DNA from: Pararcticibacter amylolyticus
GTDB taxonomy: Bacteria > Bacteroidota > Bacteroidia > Sphingobacteriales > Sphingobacteriaceae
Reading direction: 5' to 3'
DNA: 64,000 nt
NCBI RefSeq assembly: GCF_003130405.1
Contig: NZ_QEAS01000011.1
Location: forward strand, 21,536-85,535
A program made the translations under genes and the position numbers. Every line of letters starts with the position of its first letter. Within the stretch, counting starts at the first letter, position 1. The notes under the pieces are model-generated. The model had not been told where the DNA came from and made no database searches. It was given only the letters and a program-made list of their open reading frames with translations. Positions 26,192-35,387 of this stretch are shown here, piece by piece.

Positions 26192-27016
26192 ATGAAATTT
26201 CTTCTTACTCTCGTTCAGATATTTTTCTTCGTCGTTGCTTTTGCTCAGCGGCCTTTAACTGTTTGTTCCTGGAATATTCAGAATTTAGGGAAGAGCAAAA
26301 GTGCTGCCGAAATCGAATTCATTGCTAATACGTTACGCGAATTTGATGTAGTTGCTATCCAGGAAGTTGTAGCCGGCCCCGAAGGTCCAAAGGCTGTAGC
26401 CAGGCTTCATGATGCCTTAAACCGCAAAGGCTTTAAATGGGATTATGTCATCAGTCAGAATACATCCGGCAGTAAAGGTGCCAGCGAACGCTATGCTTTT
26501 CTATGGAAGACCAGCCGGGTTAATATTGCGGATACTGCATTCTTAGACCAGAAATTCAGAAATGAGATCGAGCGCGAGCCTTTTATCATTCATCTGGCCG
26601 TTGAAGGTAAGATCCTGACCCTTGTAAGTTTTCATGCGCTGCCGAAATCGAAACAACCGGCAAAGGAAATCAGGTATTTTCAGTTTTATCCTCAGATATA
26701 TACCAAAGGGCCTCTTCTTTTCTGTGGCGATTTTAATACTCCTCAGTCGCATTCCGTTTTTAATCCGATGAAGAAACAGGGCTACACACCTGCCCTGGAA
26801 GGAAAGAAAACAACCCTCAGGCAGAAATGCCTGAATGATGGCTGCCTCGCATCCGAGTATGATAACTTCTTTTTCCGGCCGGATCAGGTTAAACTGAGAA
26901 AAGCAGGAGTCGTACATTTCTATGAATCGTTTTCGGATGTAAAGAAAGCCAGGGAAATATCGGATCACCTGCCCGTGTTTGTAGAAGTTGAGCTGTCCGG
27001 CAGCTCCGAAAACTGA
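26192..27016 (+). CDS. Secreted endonuclease/exonuclease/phosphatase family protein
   Basis: The 274-residue protein has a signal peptide ending VVAFAQRPL. A DNase I-like fold is indicated by CSWNIQNLGKSKS, FDVVAIQEVV (catalytic Glu), LVSFHALPKSKQ, FCGDFNTPQ and the C-terminal EISDHLPVFVEVEL. All metal and catalytic motifs are present. Substrate could be extracellular DNA or a phosphodiester. It follows the VirJ-like gene by 36 bp on the same strand, so the two may be co-transcribed. Confidence 0.88.
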   Translation: MKFLLTLVQIFFFVVAFAQRPLTVCSWNIQNLGKSKSAAEIEFIANTLREFDVVAIQEVVAGPEGPKAVARLHDALNRKGFKWDYVISQNTSGSKGASERYAFLWKTSRVNIADTAFLDQKFRNEIEREPFIIHLAVEGKILTLVSFHALPKSKQPAKEIRYFQFYPQIYTKGPLLFCGDFNTPQSHSVFNPMKKQGYTPALEGKKTTLRQKCLNDGCLASEYDNFFFRPDQVKLRKAGVVHFYESFSDVKKAREISDHLPVFVEVELSGSSEN

Positions 27017-27141
27017 CTTAAAGCCGAAAGATGCAGATGATAGAATCCTCTGCGGTCAGATGGTAAGGCTCATCTAATGTGAGCCGATATATAAGTGCGA
27101 TTTAATTCCAGCTTATATGTAAGTCTTATACAAACAGGAGA

Positions 27142-27756
27142 TCAATTGAGGGAAGGACGGATATAGTTCCTGCTTTTTGCGGAGTCTGCTCCCTGTTTCC
27201 ACTTTCGTAGTTCCCGGGTGTCCAGGTTCTCTTCCTTTTCCATCAGGTCAATGGATTTGTTGATCATCAATAAGTTGTCATCGCCCAGTATTTCCGGTTC
27301 GGGGAAATCTGATTTATAGCTCTTCTCTGCTACGATATGGCCGGATAAGACCTGGACTTCTTCACCTTCATCTTTGTTGTACGCGATTACCCTGAACGCA
27401 GCTTTTCCGGTGATAGTGAGCTTCAATAACCGGGTGTGAATGACAAGGGCTCCTGCTCTTTCCGGAATATCGTAAAAGAAATCTCCGTCCATAGTGATCT
27501 TATAACGTTTTTTTTGCCTGGCAAAGTTTATAGCCACTTTGTCCAGTACATAGATAAGACTGCTGTCGGGAAGTAAAAAAATGTCTGATGGCGCCGGAAT
27601 TTTATAAGCAGTATCAGGTCCGGCAGTTGGCTGCTCCTGGGTGACATTTTGTTTTATCTCGTTTTCCCGGAAAAAATAGAGGCATACTAATAAAAATATG
27701 ACCACTCCGGCTATGAGAAAAAAAGTACGTTGGGGGTGCTTGCTGAACCTTGACAT
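27142..27756 (-). CDS. Orphan FecR-like membrane protein
   Basis: The 204-residue protein has one membrane helix near the N-terminus (FFLIAGVVIFLLVCLYFF, about 12-30). A periplasmic FecR-like beta-domain follows (LLPDSSLIYVLDKVAINFA, GDFFYDIPERAGALVIHTRL, LTITGKAAFRVIAY, VQVLSGHIVAEK). Ordinary FecR proteins have an N-terminal sigma-binding segment and a sigma gene beside them; both are missing here. It may be a stand-alone sensor or a decayed regulator. Confidence 0.75.
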   Translation of the reverse strand: MSRFSKHPQRTFFLIAGVVIFLLVCLYFFRENEIKQNVTQEQPTAGPDTAYKIPAPSDIFLLPDSSLIYVLDKVAINFARQKKRYKITMDGDFFYDIPERAGALVIHTRLLKLTITGKAAFRVIAYNKDEGEEVQVLSGHIVAEKSYKSDFPEPEILGDDNLLMINKSIDLMEKEENLDTRELRKWKQGADSAKSRNYIRPSLN

Positions 27757-27897
27757 TTAGCAAATGTAATCACCTTTATGCTGGAACGAGTGGCCTGAGG
27801 AAAATATTTCAGCATATGGATGGTAGCGTAATTTTATTTAATGCTGTAACCAGACCGGATATTTTTCAGTCTTAATTATAGATTTAGAAAATATTTC

Positions 27898-29439
27898 ATG
27901 AAACAGTTAAACCGGCTTTTGTATGTTCTGGTTATCGTAAAGATTGTTCTGCCATTCTTCTTGCATAACAGTGTTTTCGAACCACACAGAGATGAATTTC
28001 TTTATTTGGAACATGCAAAGCATCCCGCATGGGGATACCTCGAGGTGCCTCCATTGCTTAGTCTCTTTGCCCTGATCACAAATCTCTTCGGAGCCGGTTT
28101 GTTCTGGATTAAAATATGGCCTTCGGTATTCGGCGGCCTTACCTTTCTGCTGGCGGGGAAAATAGTTCTTCTTCTGGGAGGGAGAAAATTTGCGCTTTTA
28201 TTGACGTTCCTGCCGTTTGTACTTGGCGGTTATCTTCGCCTCTTCTTTCTGTTCCAGGCCAACTTTCTTGATGTCTTTTTCTGGACGGCAATGGCTTTTT
28301 GCTTAATACACTATATCTTTTCTGGTCAGAACAAATGGCTGTATGGATTTGGAGTGTGTGCGGGGCTCGGTCTCATGAGTAAGTATTCTGCTGCTTTCTT
28401 TATTGTAAGCCTTCTCGCCGGATTATTGCTGACGGGAAGCAGAAAGGTCTATCTGAACAAGCATTTGTATTTTTCAGGGCTCATAGCGTTTCTCATCTTT
28501 CTGCCCAACCTCTTATGGCAATACCAGCATAATTTTCCTGTGATTCATCACATGGCGGAACTCAGGGAGCAGCAGTTGCAATTTATTAACCCTGCTGACT
28601 TTATTGCCGGTCAGGTCATGATGAACTTTCCATGCGTTTTCATTTGGATTGCCGGCCTTGCCGCGCCGTTTGTATCACGCGAGCTATGGAAATACAGGGT
28701 TTTTACCTGGTCCTGGCTTTCTGTAATCGGGCTCCTGCTTTTCTTCCGCGGGAAAGATTATTACGCTCTGGGAGCTTATCCTGTATTGTTTGCAATTGGT
28801 GCTCTCTGGCTTGAGAGTGCCACCCGGCTTCGTTTTCGCTGGGTGCGTTATGCGCTGCTTACATGCTCTGTAGCGCTGGGTTTATATGCTCTTCCTGTAG
28901 TAATGCCCGTAGCGAAGCCGGAAGTGCTGGCGGCTTATTATAAGATGAGTGGGCTTTCGCGGCCGGAAGGGTTTAAATGGGAGGACCAGAAATATCACCC
29001 GTTGCCGCAGGATTTTGCTGACATGATTGGCTGGAAAGAGCTGTCACGCAAAGCGGCGGCTGTGTACCGGAGCCTGCCTGCTGAACAGCGAAAAGAAACG
29101 ATGATCTATTGCCGTGCTTATGCGACGGCAGGAGCCTTGAATTATTACGGCAAGGAGTTTGGCCTGCCCAATGTGTACAGCGATGATTCCTCTTTTCTGT
29201 TATGGATGCCGGATAAATATAATATCAAAAACCTTTTGCTCGTGGGCCACCAGATCCCGGATAAAGATGACCGCGTTTTCCAGGAATTTGAGAGATACAC
29301 GGTTAAAGATTCTTTGGACCTGCCTTTGTTCAGGGAAAACGGGATCCGCTTTATTCTCTATGAAGGAGCAAAGCCCGGATTGAATAAGCTCATTGAGGAG
29401 TCGGTTGCAGAACAAAGAAAAGCTTACCTCAGAAATTAA
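27898..29439 (+). CDS. GT39/ArnT-like glycosyltransferase (GT-C)
   Basis: The 513-residue polytopic protein starts with a membrane helix and the GT-C catalytic-loop motif FEPHRDEFLYLEHAKHPAWGY, whose acidic residues correspond to the DE/ExD of ArnT and PMT enzymes. About ten further helices follow to residue 335, then a soluble C-terminal domain (about 350-513). These enzymes transfer sugars from polyprenyl phosphate to proteins or lipid A in the periplasm. The acceptor here is unknown and no glycan cluster is nearby. Confidence 0.85.
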   Translation: MKQLNRLLYVLVIVKIVLPFFLHNSVFEPHRDEFLYLEHAKHPAWGYLEVPPLLSLFALITNLFGAGLFWIKIWPSVFGGLTFLLAGKIVLLLGGRKFALLLTFLPFVLGGYLRLFFLFQANFLDVFFWTAMAFCLIHYIFSGQNKWLYGFGVCAGLGLMSKYSAAFFIVSLLAGLLLTGSRKVYLNKHLYFSGLIAFLIFLPNLLWQYQHNFPVIHHMAELREQQLQFINPADFIAGQVMMNFPCVFIWIAGLAAPFVSRELWKYRVFTWSWLSVIGLLLFFRGKDYYALGAYPVLFAIGALWLESATRLRFRWVRYALLTCSVALGLYALPVVMPVAKPEVLAAYYKMSGLSRPEGFKWEDQKYHPLPQDFADMIGWKELSRKAAAVYRSLPAEQRKETMIYCRAYATAGALNYYGKEFGLPNVYSDDSSFLLWMPDKYNIKNLLLVGHQIPDKDDRVFQEFERYTVKDSLDLPLFRENGIRFILYEGAKPGLNKLIEESVAEQRKAYLRN

Positions 29440-29482
29440 AACTTAGATATCATCCATAGAGCGTAGATGTTAAACGAAAGGA

Positions 29483-29490
29483 TATATTTG
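29483..29490 (+). promoter_or_regulatory. Candidate -7 promoter element TATATTTG
   Basis: A match to TAnnTTTG, 25 bp before the pentapeptide-repeat gene. No clear TTG is present at the -33 position, so confidence is low. Confidence 0.35.
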
Positions 29491-29515
29491 CGAACACCCC
29501 TGCAAAGCAGATAAT

Positions 29516-30097
29516 ATGGAAAAAGAATTCATAGAAGACCGTTTGTTTGAACGGGAGGATTTCAGCGGAAGGAAGTTCGGGAAGTCGGAATACGACAACT
29601 GCTCCTTTGTGAATTGCAATTTTCAGCAAGCTGATCTTGCTGAAACAACGTTTGTTAATACAAAATTTTCGGGGTGCGATCTGAGCCTGGTCAGGTTGAA
29701 GAATACTGCATTCAGAGATGTAGTTTTTAAAGATTGCAAGATGCTTGGCCTGAGGGTGGAAGATTGCAATCTGTTCGGACTTGCTATGTCGTTTAATAAT
29801 TGTAATCTCAGCCATTGTACCTTTTATAAGTTGAAGCTAAAGAAGACCGTTTTTGAAAGGTGTTTTCTGAGAGAAGCTGATTTCTCAGAATGTGATCTGA
29901 GCGGGGCGACTTTTGAGCATTGTGATCTTTCAGGGGCAGTATTCAGCAGGACAATACTTGAAGGTGCCGATTTGAGAAGTGCTTTTAATTACAGCATCGA
30001 TCCGGAGATCAACCGGTTAAAAAAAGCGAGGATTTCCTTGTCTGGTGTTCCCGGCTTACTACATAAATACGGACTCGTCATTGATCCGGAAGGCTAG
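29516..30097 (+). CDS. Pentapeptide-repeat protein (Qnr/McbG-like fold)
   Basis: The 193-residue soluble protein is made almost entirely of A(D/N)Lxx-type pentapeptides: CSFVNCNFQQADLAETTFVN, CDLSLVRLKNTAF and ADFSECDLSGATFEHCDLSG. These form a right-handed quadrilateral beta-helix. A short non-repeat tail (YSIDPEINRLKKARISLSG) matches the C-terminus of Qnr/McbG-like DNA-mimic proteins. A gyrase-protecting role is known for some members but cannot be assigned from sequence here. Confidence 0.88.
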   Translation: MEKEFIEDRLFEREDFSGRKFGKSEYDNCSFVNCNFQQADLAETTFVNTKFSGCDLSLVRLKNTAFRDVVFKDCKMLGLRVEDCNLFGLAMSFNNCNLSHCTFYKLKLKKTVFERCFLREADFSECDLSGATFEHCDLSGAVFSRTILEGADLRSAFNYSIDPEINRLKKARISLSGVPGLLHKYGLVIDPEG

Positions 30098-30206
30098 AAT
30101 TCAAAATTCCCGTGGGAATATCATCAAATCTCGGAGGACTCAATGTTGAACCGGAGCCTGTTTAATGCTCACAAAGAATAATAAAATACCGGATTTTCTG
30201 AAGCTG

Positions 30207-30279
<73 letters not shown>

Positions 30280-30406
30280 GTATGTGGCTTCCCTGAAGGG
30301 GCTGCAAATATAAACGGAAAATTTTAATAGTCAATATTTCATCCTGTACTTTTTGATGTTTTGTGTATTTGTTGTTGAAAGGCAGACGGATAGATGTTTC
30401 AGAAAG
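30280..30406. other. Intergenic spacer after the tRNA
   Basis: The region between the pentapeptide gene and the FAD oxidoreductase (30098-30526) holds only the tRNA and the two operator-like sites. I see no small gene or terminator in this part; it should contain the tRNA promoter. Confidence 0.4.
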
Positions 30407-30441
30407 TTGGGAACGGTTGCAAAGAATGGGAGCGTTTCCAT
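30407..30441. promoter_or_regulatory. Two LacI/GalR-type operator-like sites
   Basis: Two imperfect 16-bp palindromes with central CG lie 19 bp apart: TTGGGAACGGTTGCAA (30407-30422) and ATGGGAGCGTTTCCAT (30426-30441). The pattern GGxAxCGxTTxC resembles LacI-family operators. They precede the FAD oxidoreductase/symporter pair by about 85 bp. No LacI gene lies in the window. Confidence 0.45.
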
Positions 30442-30526
30442 GAAATATATAAGCCTGATGGTAATACCCGTAGACCTTATGCTGGATATTTTCGCTGAAT
30501 TATAAAACTAACGACAAACATTTTTC

Positions 30527-32806
30527 ATGATAAAACAAGATGGTGAACACAGCCGGAAGTTGCATTTACAGGAACTGAGGGCTGATCTGATCGTGGCCGG
30601 GGGAGGGCTCGCCGGAGTCTGTGCTGCAGTTACGGCCGCCAGGACAGGTACTAAAGTGATATTGGTGCAGGACCGGCCGGTACTTGGAGGAAACTCATCA
30701 AGTGAGGTCCGTTTATGGGTGCTCGGGGCAACTTCCCATATGGGGAATAATAACCGTTGGGCGAGAGAAGGGGGTGTTATTGATGAAATTCTGGTGGAAA
30801 ATACCTATAAGAACCCTGAAGGTAACCCGCTGATCCTGGATATGCTGCTGCTTGATAAGGTGAAACAGGAAGCTAATATTACATTGCTGCTTAACACGGC
30901 TGTGTATAGCCTGGACAAAAAAGATGCTGAAACAATTGACTGCCTCAGGGCCTTTTGCAGTCAGAACTCAACAGAGTATATCCTGAAGGCCCCTTTGTTT
31001 TGCGATGCTTCCGGCGACGGGATAGTCGGCTTTCTTTCCGGCGCTGCTTTCAGGATGGGCGCTGAAAGCAGACAGGAATTTGACGAACCTATGGCTCCGA
31101 CAACTGAGTATGGAGAACTGCTGGGACATTCCCTTTATTTTTACAGCAAGGACACAGGCAAGCCTGTAAAGTTTACAGCACCGGATTTCGCACTTCCCGA
31201 TATTTCCGTTATACCGCGTTACCGTAGTTTTAACGCGCAGGATTATGGCTGCCGGCTTTGGTGGGTAGAATATGGCGGGCGACTGGATACCGTGCATCAA
31301 ACGGAGGACATAAAATGGCAGCTCTGGAAAGTCGTATACGGAGTGTGGAACTATATCAAGAATTCCGGCAAATTCCCGGAAGCGGAGACCCTGACCCTGG
31401 AGTGGGTCGGCACAATTCCCGGGAAGAGGGAAAGCCGGCGTTTCGAGGGGGATTATATCATGACGCAGCACGACCTGGTGGAGCAAAGGGAACACGATGA
31501 TGCTGTGGCTTATGGTGGATGGTCTATTGATCTGCACCCGGCAGACGGGGTGTTCAGTGAACGTCCGGGCTGCAATCAATGGCATAGCAAAGGCGTGTTT
31601 CAGATCCCTTACCGCAGTATGTACAGCCGCAATATCAGCAACCTGTTCCTGGCCGGCCGCATCATCAGTGTCAGCCATGTGGCGTTCGGGGCTACCAGGG
31701 TAATGGCGACCGTTGCCCATGCAGCCCAGGCAGTGGGGATCGCTGCTAATCTTTGTACTAAGTACGGGGTGACTCCCGCTCAGATAATTGAAAAGGGTTA
31801 TTTATCAGAGTTGCAGCAGAACCTGATTGCCTCCGGCCAGTATATCCCTGGATTGCGCCTGAAAGATCATAAAGATTTGGTCCACTCTGCCAGTATTACC
31901 GCGTCATCTCAATTATCTTTCAGCGGGTTCAGCCAGCCTGATTTGTGGAAGCCTTTAACAATGGCTGCGGGGCAGCTGATCCCCCTGGAAAAAGGGCCGG
32001 TTCCGGTATTCAGTATTCCCTGCCGTGCCGTTTCGAAAGAATTATTGACTTGCGAATTGTGGTTGAGCAGCAGGAAAGCTAGTTTTACTCCGGATGTTCT
32101 TTTGGCCTCCAGACAACTGCAAATAGAGGGAGAGGGGTATGCTGAACTCGATTTTAACGTGTCTTTGGAAGAATCCGGTTACGTGTTTTTAATTTTCAGG
32201 CAGAATGAAAACCTGGAACTGGGATATTCAAATCAGCGAATAACAGGCATATTGTCGGTTTTTAACCTGATAAATAAAGCCGTTTCGAATTACGGAAAAC
32301 AGTCGCCTCCCCCGGGAAGCGGTGTCGATGAGTTTGAATTCTGGTGCCCGCAACGTCGCCCGCAGGGTGAGAACCTGGCGTTTCGTTTATCACGCCATGC
32401 GGATGTTTTCAGTCCTGAGAATGTAAGGAATGGAGTCGACAGGCCGGTTGATCAGCCTAATGCATGGGTGGCCGGCAGCCGGGATCCTGCTCCCTGTTTG
32501 TCTGTTTCCTGGGAGGAGCCCCAGAGGATCAGTACGATCGTTCTTTCTTTTGATTCGGATTTTGATCATCCAATGGAGTCTGTCCTGATGACGCATCCTG
32601 AAACTGTGATGCCGTTTTGCGTCAGAAACTACAGGATCTGTGATGATCAGGGAAATGAGCTTTATTCCCGGTCCGGGAATTATCAGACGCGTAACATTAT
32701 CAGGCTTGATGATGCCGTGAGCACAAAAGGATTAAAGATATATGTGGAGCATCCTCTTGCCACTGTTCCGGCGGCCCTGTTTGGCTTGAGGTGTTACGAA
32801 AATTAA
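30527..32806 (+). CDS. FAD-dependent oxidoreductase (PF12831 type) with C-terminal beta domain
   Basis: The 759-residue cytoplasmic flavoprotein has no signal peptide. The FAD motif is LIVAGGGLAGVCAAVTAART (about 22-41), followed by the family segment VLGGNSSSEVRLWVLGATSH, and by FCDASGDGIVGFLSGAAFRM and ATRVMATVAHAAQAVGIAANL. That covers about 1-440. The remaining 300 residues are beta-rich and end in a discoidin-like fold (ENVRNGVDRPVDQPNAWVAG). Members are often encoded in carbohydrate loci of Bacteroidota; the substrate is unknown. It is followed after 28 bp by a Na+/solute symporter, so the two probably form a catabolic pair for one imported compound. Confidence 0.85.
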   Translation: MIKQDGEHSRKLHLQELRADLIVAGGGLAGVCAAVTAARTGTKVILVQDRPVLGGNSSSEVRLWVLGATSHMGNNNRWAREGGVIDEILVENTYKNPEGNPLILDMLLLDKVKQEANITLLLNTAVYSLDKKDAETIDCLRAFCSQNSTEYILKAPLFCDASGDGIVGFLSGAAFRMGAESRQEFDEPMAPTTEYGELLGHSLYFYSKDTGKPVKFTAPDFALPDISVIPRYRSFNAQDYGCRLWWVEYGGRLDTVHQTEDIKWQLWKVVYGVWNYIKNSGKFPEAETLTLEWVGTIPGKRESRRFEGDYIMTQHDLVEQREHDDAVAYGGWSIDLHPADGVFSERPGCNQWHSKGVFQIPYRSMYSRNISNLFLAGRIISVSHVAFGATRVMATVAHAAQAVGIAANLCTKYGVTPAQIIEKGYLSELQQNLIASGQYIPGLRLKDHKDLVHSASITASSQLSFSGFSQPDLWKPLTMAAGQLIPLEKGPVPVFSIPCRAVSKELLTCELWLSSRKASFTPDVLLASRQLQIEGEGYAELDFNVSLEESGYVFLIFRQNENLELGYSNQRITGILSVFNLINKAVSNYGKQSPPPGSGVDEFEFWCPQRRPQGENLAFRLSRHADVFSPENVRNGVDRPVDQPNAWVAGSRDPAPCLSVSWEEPQRISTIVLSFDSDFDHPMESVLMTHPETVMPFCVRNYRICDDQGNELYSRSGNYQTRNIIRLDDAVSTKGLKIYVEHPLATVPAALFGLRCYEN

Positions 32807-32810
32807 AAGG

Positions 32811-32825
32811 AGTGCACAATGCACT
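32811..32825. repeat. Short inverted repeat between oxidoreductase and symporter
   Basis: AGTGCA and TGCACT flank a CAA loop in the 28-bp gap, right after an A-rich AAAAGG. It may influence translation of the symporter. It is too weak to be a terminator. Confidence 0.25.
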
Positions 32826-32834
32826 GAACTTGAC

Positions 32835-34520
32835 ATGGCAAGATTAGATTTTATTGTGATGGGCGTATTCGCCCTGCTTATTTTTGGGATCGGCCTGACC
32901 TTTACCCGTATGGGGAATAAGAATGGTCAGGCTTTCTTCGAAGCCGGAGGTGAGACGCCCTGGTGGATCAATGGTCTTTCACTGTTTATCAGTTACTTCT
33001 CTGCCGGCACCTTTGTAGTCTGGGGATCTATTGCCTATAAGTTCGGGCTGGTGGCGAATGCAATTCAGACAACCATGGCGATCAGCGGGTTTCTCGTCAT
33101 GCTTTTTATTGCAGGAGCCTGGAAGCGGACCGGGGTCGCAACTGCTGCTGAGTATGTAGGCAAGCGGTTCGGAGCCAATGAGAAGCAGTTTTATACATAT
33201 CTCACATTGTTACTGAGCCTCTTTACAACAGCAGCGGTACTTTACCCAGTAGGGAAAATGGTGCATGTCGCTTCCGGAATGTCCCTGAACATGTGTATTT
33301 CCATTATAGGCCTTATAATCGTATTGTATACCGCAGCCGGTGGCCTGTGGGCTGTCCTCGTTACGGATGTCGTTCAGTTTGTCATTCTCACCGCAGCTGT
33401 ACTTATTGTGATCCCGATATCGTTTAACGAAATCGGAGGTATTGAAATGTTGATTAAGAAAGCGCCGGAGGGCTTCTTTACACCTGTTAACAGCGAATAT
33501 ACACTGGGCTTCATGCTCGCCTTCATTGTTTATCAGACCTTTTACATAGGAGGTAACTGGTCCTACGTTCAGCGTTACACCAGCGTTGGGAATGAAAGAC
33601 AATCAAAAAAGGTTGCCGGGATCTTTACCGCGCTTTATTTGGTTTGCCCCGTCATCTGGATGATCCCTCCGATGATATACAGGATTATAAATCCCAATTT
33701 ACACGGCCTGGAATCTGAAGATGCTTACATGATGCTCATCCAGAAAGTGATGCCTGCTGGCCTGATCGGGCTGGTTCTCGCGGGCATGGTGTCCGCAACT
33801 TCGAGTAAGGCCAACACTACCATCAACATGGCGGCTACTGTCTTTGCCCAGGATATTTACCATCATCTGTTAAGACCGGGGGCATCCGACAGGGAGGTCA
33901 TCTGGATTGCGAGACTTTTTACGCTGGCTTTCGGGGCCGCAACTATCGGAGTGGCCATGTGGATACCAAGTGCAGGTGGAATAGTGGAAGTTGTTTTGAG
34001 TACGGCCTCTATCGCCGGAGGTGCTTTATTTGCTCCTTTACTCTGGTCTTTGTTCTCCAGGCGTCAAACCGGCCTTTCCGTTGTAACCACCAGTGTTGTA
34101 TCTCTTTTGCTGAACCTGTATCTTAAAACAATTAATCCATTTCTTACCGGCGTTAAGCTCAACAGGACGCTGGAGACTGTTTGTGGTATGGGAATTCCGG
34201 TACTTTTGCTTGCTATATTCGAAATCTGGTATATCCTGAAGAAAAGCCGGTCGGATAAGGCTCTCCAGATGGAGATGAATGCCGGAAGGAAAGTTCATAC
34301 ACATTCAGGGCACGGGATTGAGCAGATACATTTTGCCGCCCGCGAACAGAATGCTTTCGGAATAAAGGTGATTGCTGTCTCTGTAATGATAGTTGGTGCC
34401 GGGATCGTTGCCCTGGGTCTCAGCGCAGCCAGTTATATACTTGAAGTAGTAACTGTCGGCGCTGTGATCCTGATTGGCGGACTGGCCATGTTGATGGCAA
34501 TTACACGCAAAAGAGTGTGA
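32835..34520 (+). CDS. Sodium:solute symporter (SSS family)
   Basis: The 561-residue polytopic protein has about 13-14 membrane helices. It shows the SSS N-terminal FFEAGGETPWWINGLSLFIS (helix 1-2 region with sodium-site residues) and FSAGTFVVWGSIAYKFG. The family motif GLVLAGMVSATSSKANTTIN is followed by NMAATVFAQDIYHHLLRPGA. It imports a solute with Na+. Paired with the FAD oxidoreductase, the likely cargo is a sugar or sugar acid, but this is inferred. The C-terminal 100 residues contain a His-rich loop and two extra helices. Confidence 0.9.
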   Translation: MARLDFIVMGVFALLIFGIGLTFTRMGNKNGQAFFEAGGETPWWINGLSLFISYFSAGTFVVWGSIAYKFGLVANAIQTTMAISGFLVMLFIAGAWKRTGVATAAEYVGKRFGANEKQFYTYLTLLLSLFTTAAVLYPVGKMVHVASGMSLNMCISIIGLIIVLYTAAGGLWAVLVTDVVQFVILTAAVLIVIPISFNEIGGIEMLIKKAPEGFFTPVNSEYTLGFMLAFIVYQTFYIGGNWSYVQRYTSVGNERQSKKVAGIFTALYLVCPVIWMIPPMIYRIINPNLHGLESEDAYMMLIQKVMPAGLIGLVLAGMVSATSSKANTTINMAATVFAQDIYHHLLRPGASDREVIWIARLFTLAFGAATIGVAMWIPSAGGIVEVVLSTASIAGGALFAPLLWSLFSRRQTGLSVVTTSVVSLLLNLYLKTINPFLTGVKLNRTLETVCGMGIPVLLLAIFEIWYILKKSRSDKALQMEMNAGRKVHTHSGHGIEQIHFAAREQNAFGIKVIAVSVMIVGAGIVALGLSAASYILEVVTVGAVILIGGLAMLMAITRKRV

Positions 34521-34526
34521 CCCCGT

Positions 34527-35387
34527 CTACCCTGGCAGGCTGTAATACGGAAACATTCCTGAAATATGAAAACCCAGTTTTTCTGCAAGACGAAGGGAAC
34601 AGGTGTTTTCTTTCCTGCAAGACCAGACAGGGGTCAGATCATTATCCAGGCAGTAGTTTATAAGTGCATGGCAGGATTGCAGGGCGAAACCTTTACCCCT
34701 GTAATGCAGGTCTGTTTCAATTCCTATTTCAAGATTCCTGTCTTTAATATAGGCGGAGAAAGCGATACTCACCGGCCTCCCGTCTCTGACAACACCGAAG
34801 GCAACTCCATTAGCCAGGAAGTCGTCGTAGCTGTTCCAGAAAAACTGGGGAACTACACTGCCGGCCATCTTCAGCATGGACGCATCTATACGCTTCAGTT
34901 CGAAGCCATCAGGAAGCGGTGCCGGTTTTAAAGGTTGTTCTGGCTGCACGAATTTAAAGTTCAGCCGGTTCCACCGGATGATATGACTGTGAGCCGTTTC
35001 TTTCAGCAAATAATCCCGTTCGCAATTGCCCGCATACAGATGATCACTGTAAGTTACCAGCTTGTCTTTCACCAGCACAGCCAGTACCTCTTCCCATTGA
35101 AGGGGGTATACCTGGAGCCACTCCTGCCGTTTCCTGTATTCAGCGTTGGTGTCAAGGAGATAATACAAAAGTTTTTCGTTGAAACTATAGTTTGTCGGGT
35201 CTCCACATAACAGCGACATGCCATAAGGGTGAACAATATAGGCTGTCCTGGGACTCTGAATTGAATCAACATATATTTCGCCCTTTACAATGCCGTCTGT
35301 TACTGCCCGGGCAAAAAGGGTATTGAAAGGGATTTCGTCTAAAAGGAGAGCGACCTTGTCGTAATCTTTTTCTTTTATCTTCAGCAC
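34527..35387 (-). CDS. GNAT family N-acetyltransferase
   Basis: The 286-residue protein has an N-terminal domain without recognised motifs. A C-terminal GNAT domain follows (about 165-286): VAFGVVRDGRPVSIAFSAYI, the acetyl-CoA loop DLHYRGKGFALQSCHALI, and NTCSLRLAEKLGFHISG. The architecture matches the GNAT_acetyltran (PF12746) group. Acceptor unknown. It is convergent with the symporter, separated by only 6 bp. Confidence 0.85.
   Translation of the reverse strand: MLKIKEKDYDKVALLLDEIPFNTLFARAVTDGIVKGEIYVDSIQSPRTAYIVHPYGMSLLCGDPTNYSFNEKLLYYLLDTNAEYRKRQEWLQVYPLQWEEVLAVLVKDKLVTYSDHLYAGNCERDYLLKETAHSHIIRWNRLNFKFVQPEQPLKPAPLPDGFELKRIDASMLKMAGSVVPQFFWNSYDDFLANGVAFGVVRDGRPVSIAFSAYIKDRNLEIGIETDLHYRGKGFALQSCHALINYCLDNDLTPVWSCRKENTCSLRLAEKLGFHISGMFPYYSLPG

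Noticed and set aside
30968-31720. A 250-codon open frame on the minus strand inside the FAD oxidoreductase gene
   Set aside because: It lies opposite a well-supported flavoprotein, has no recognisable domain and an Arg/His/Pro-rich composition typical of a shadow frame in GC-richer coding DNA.
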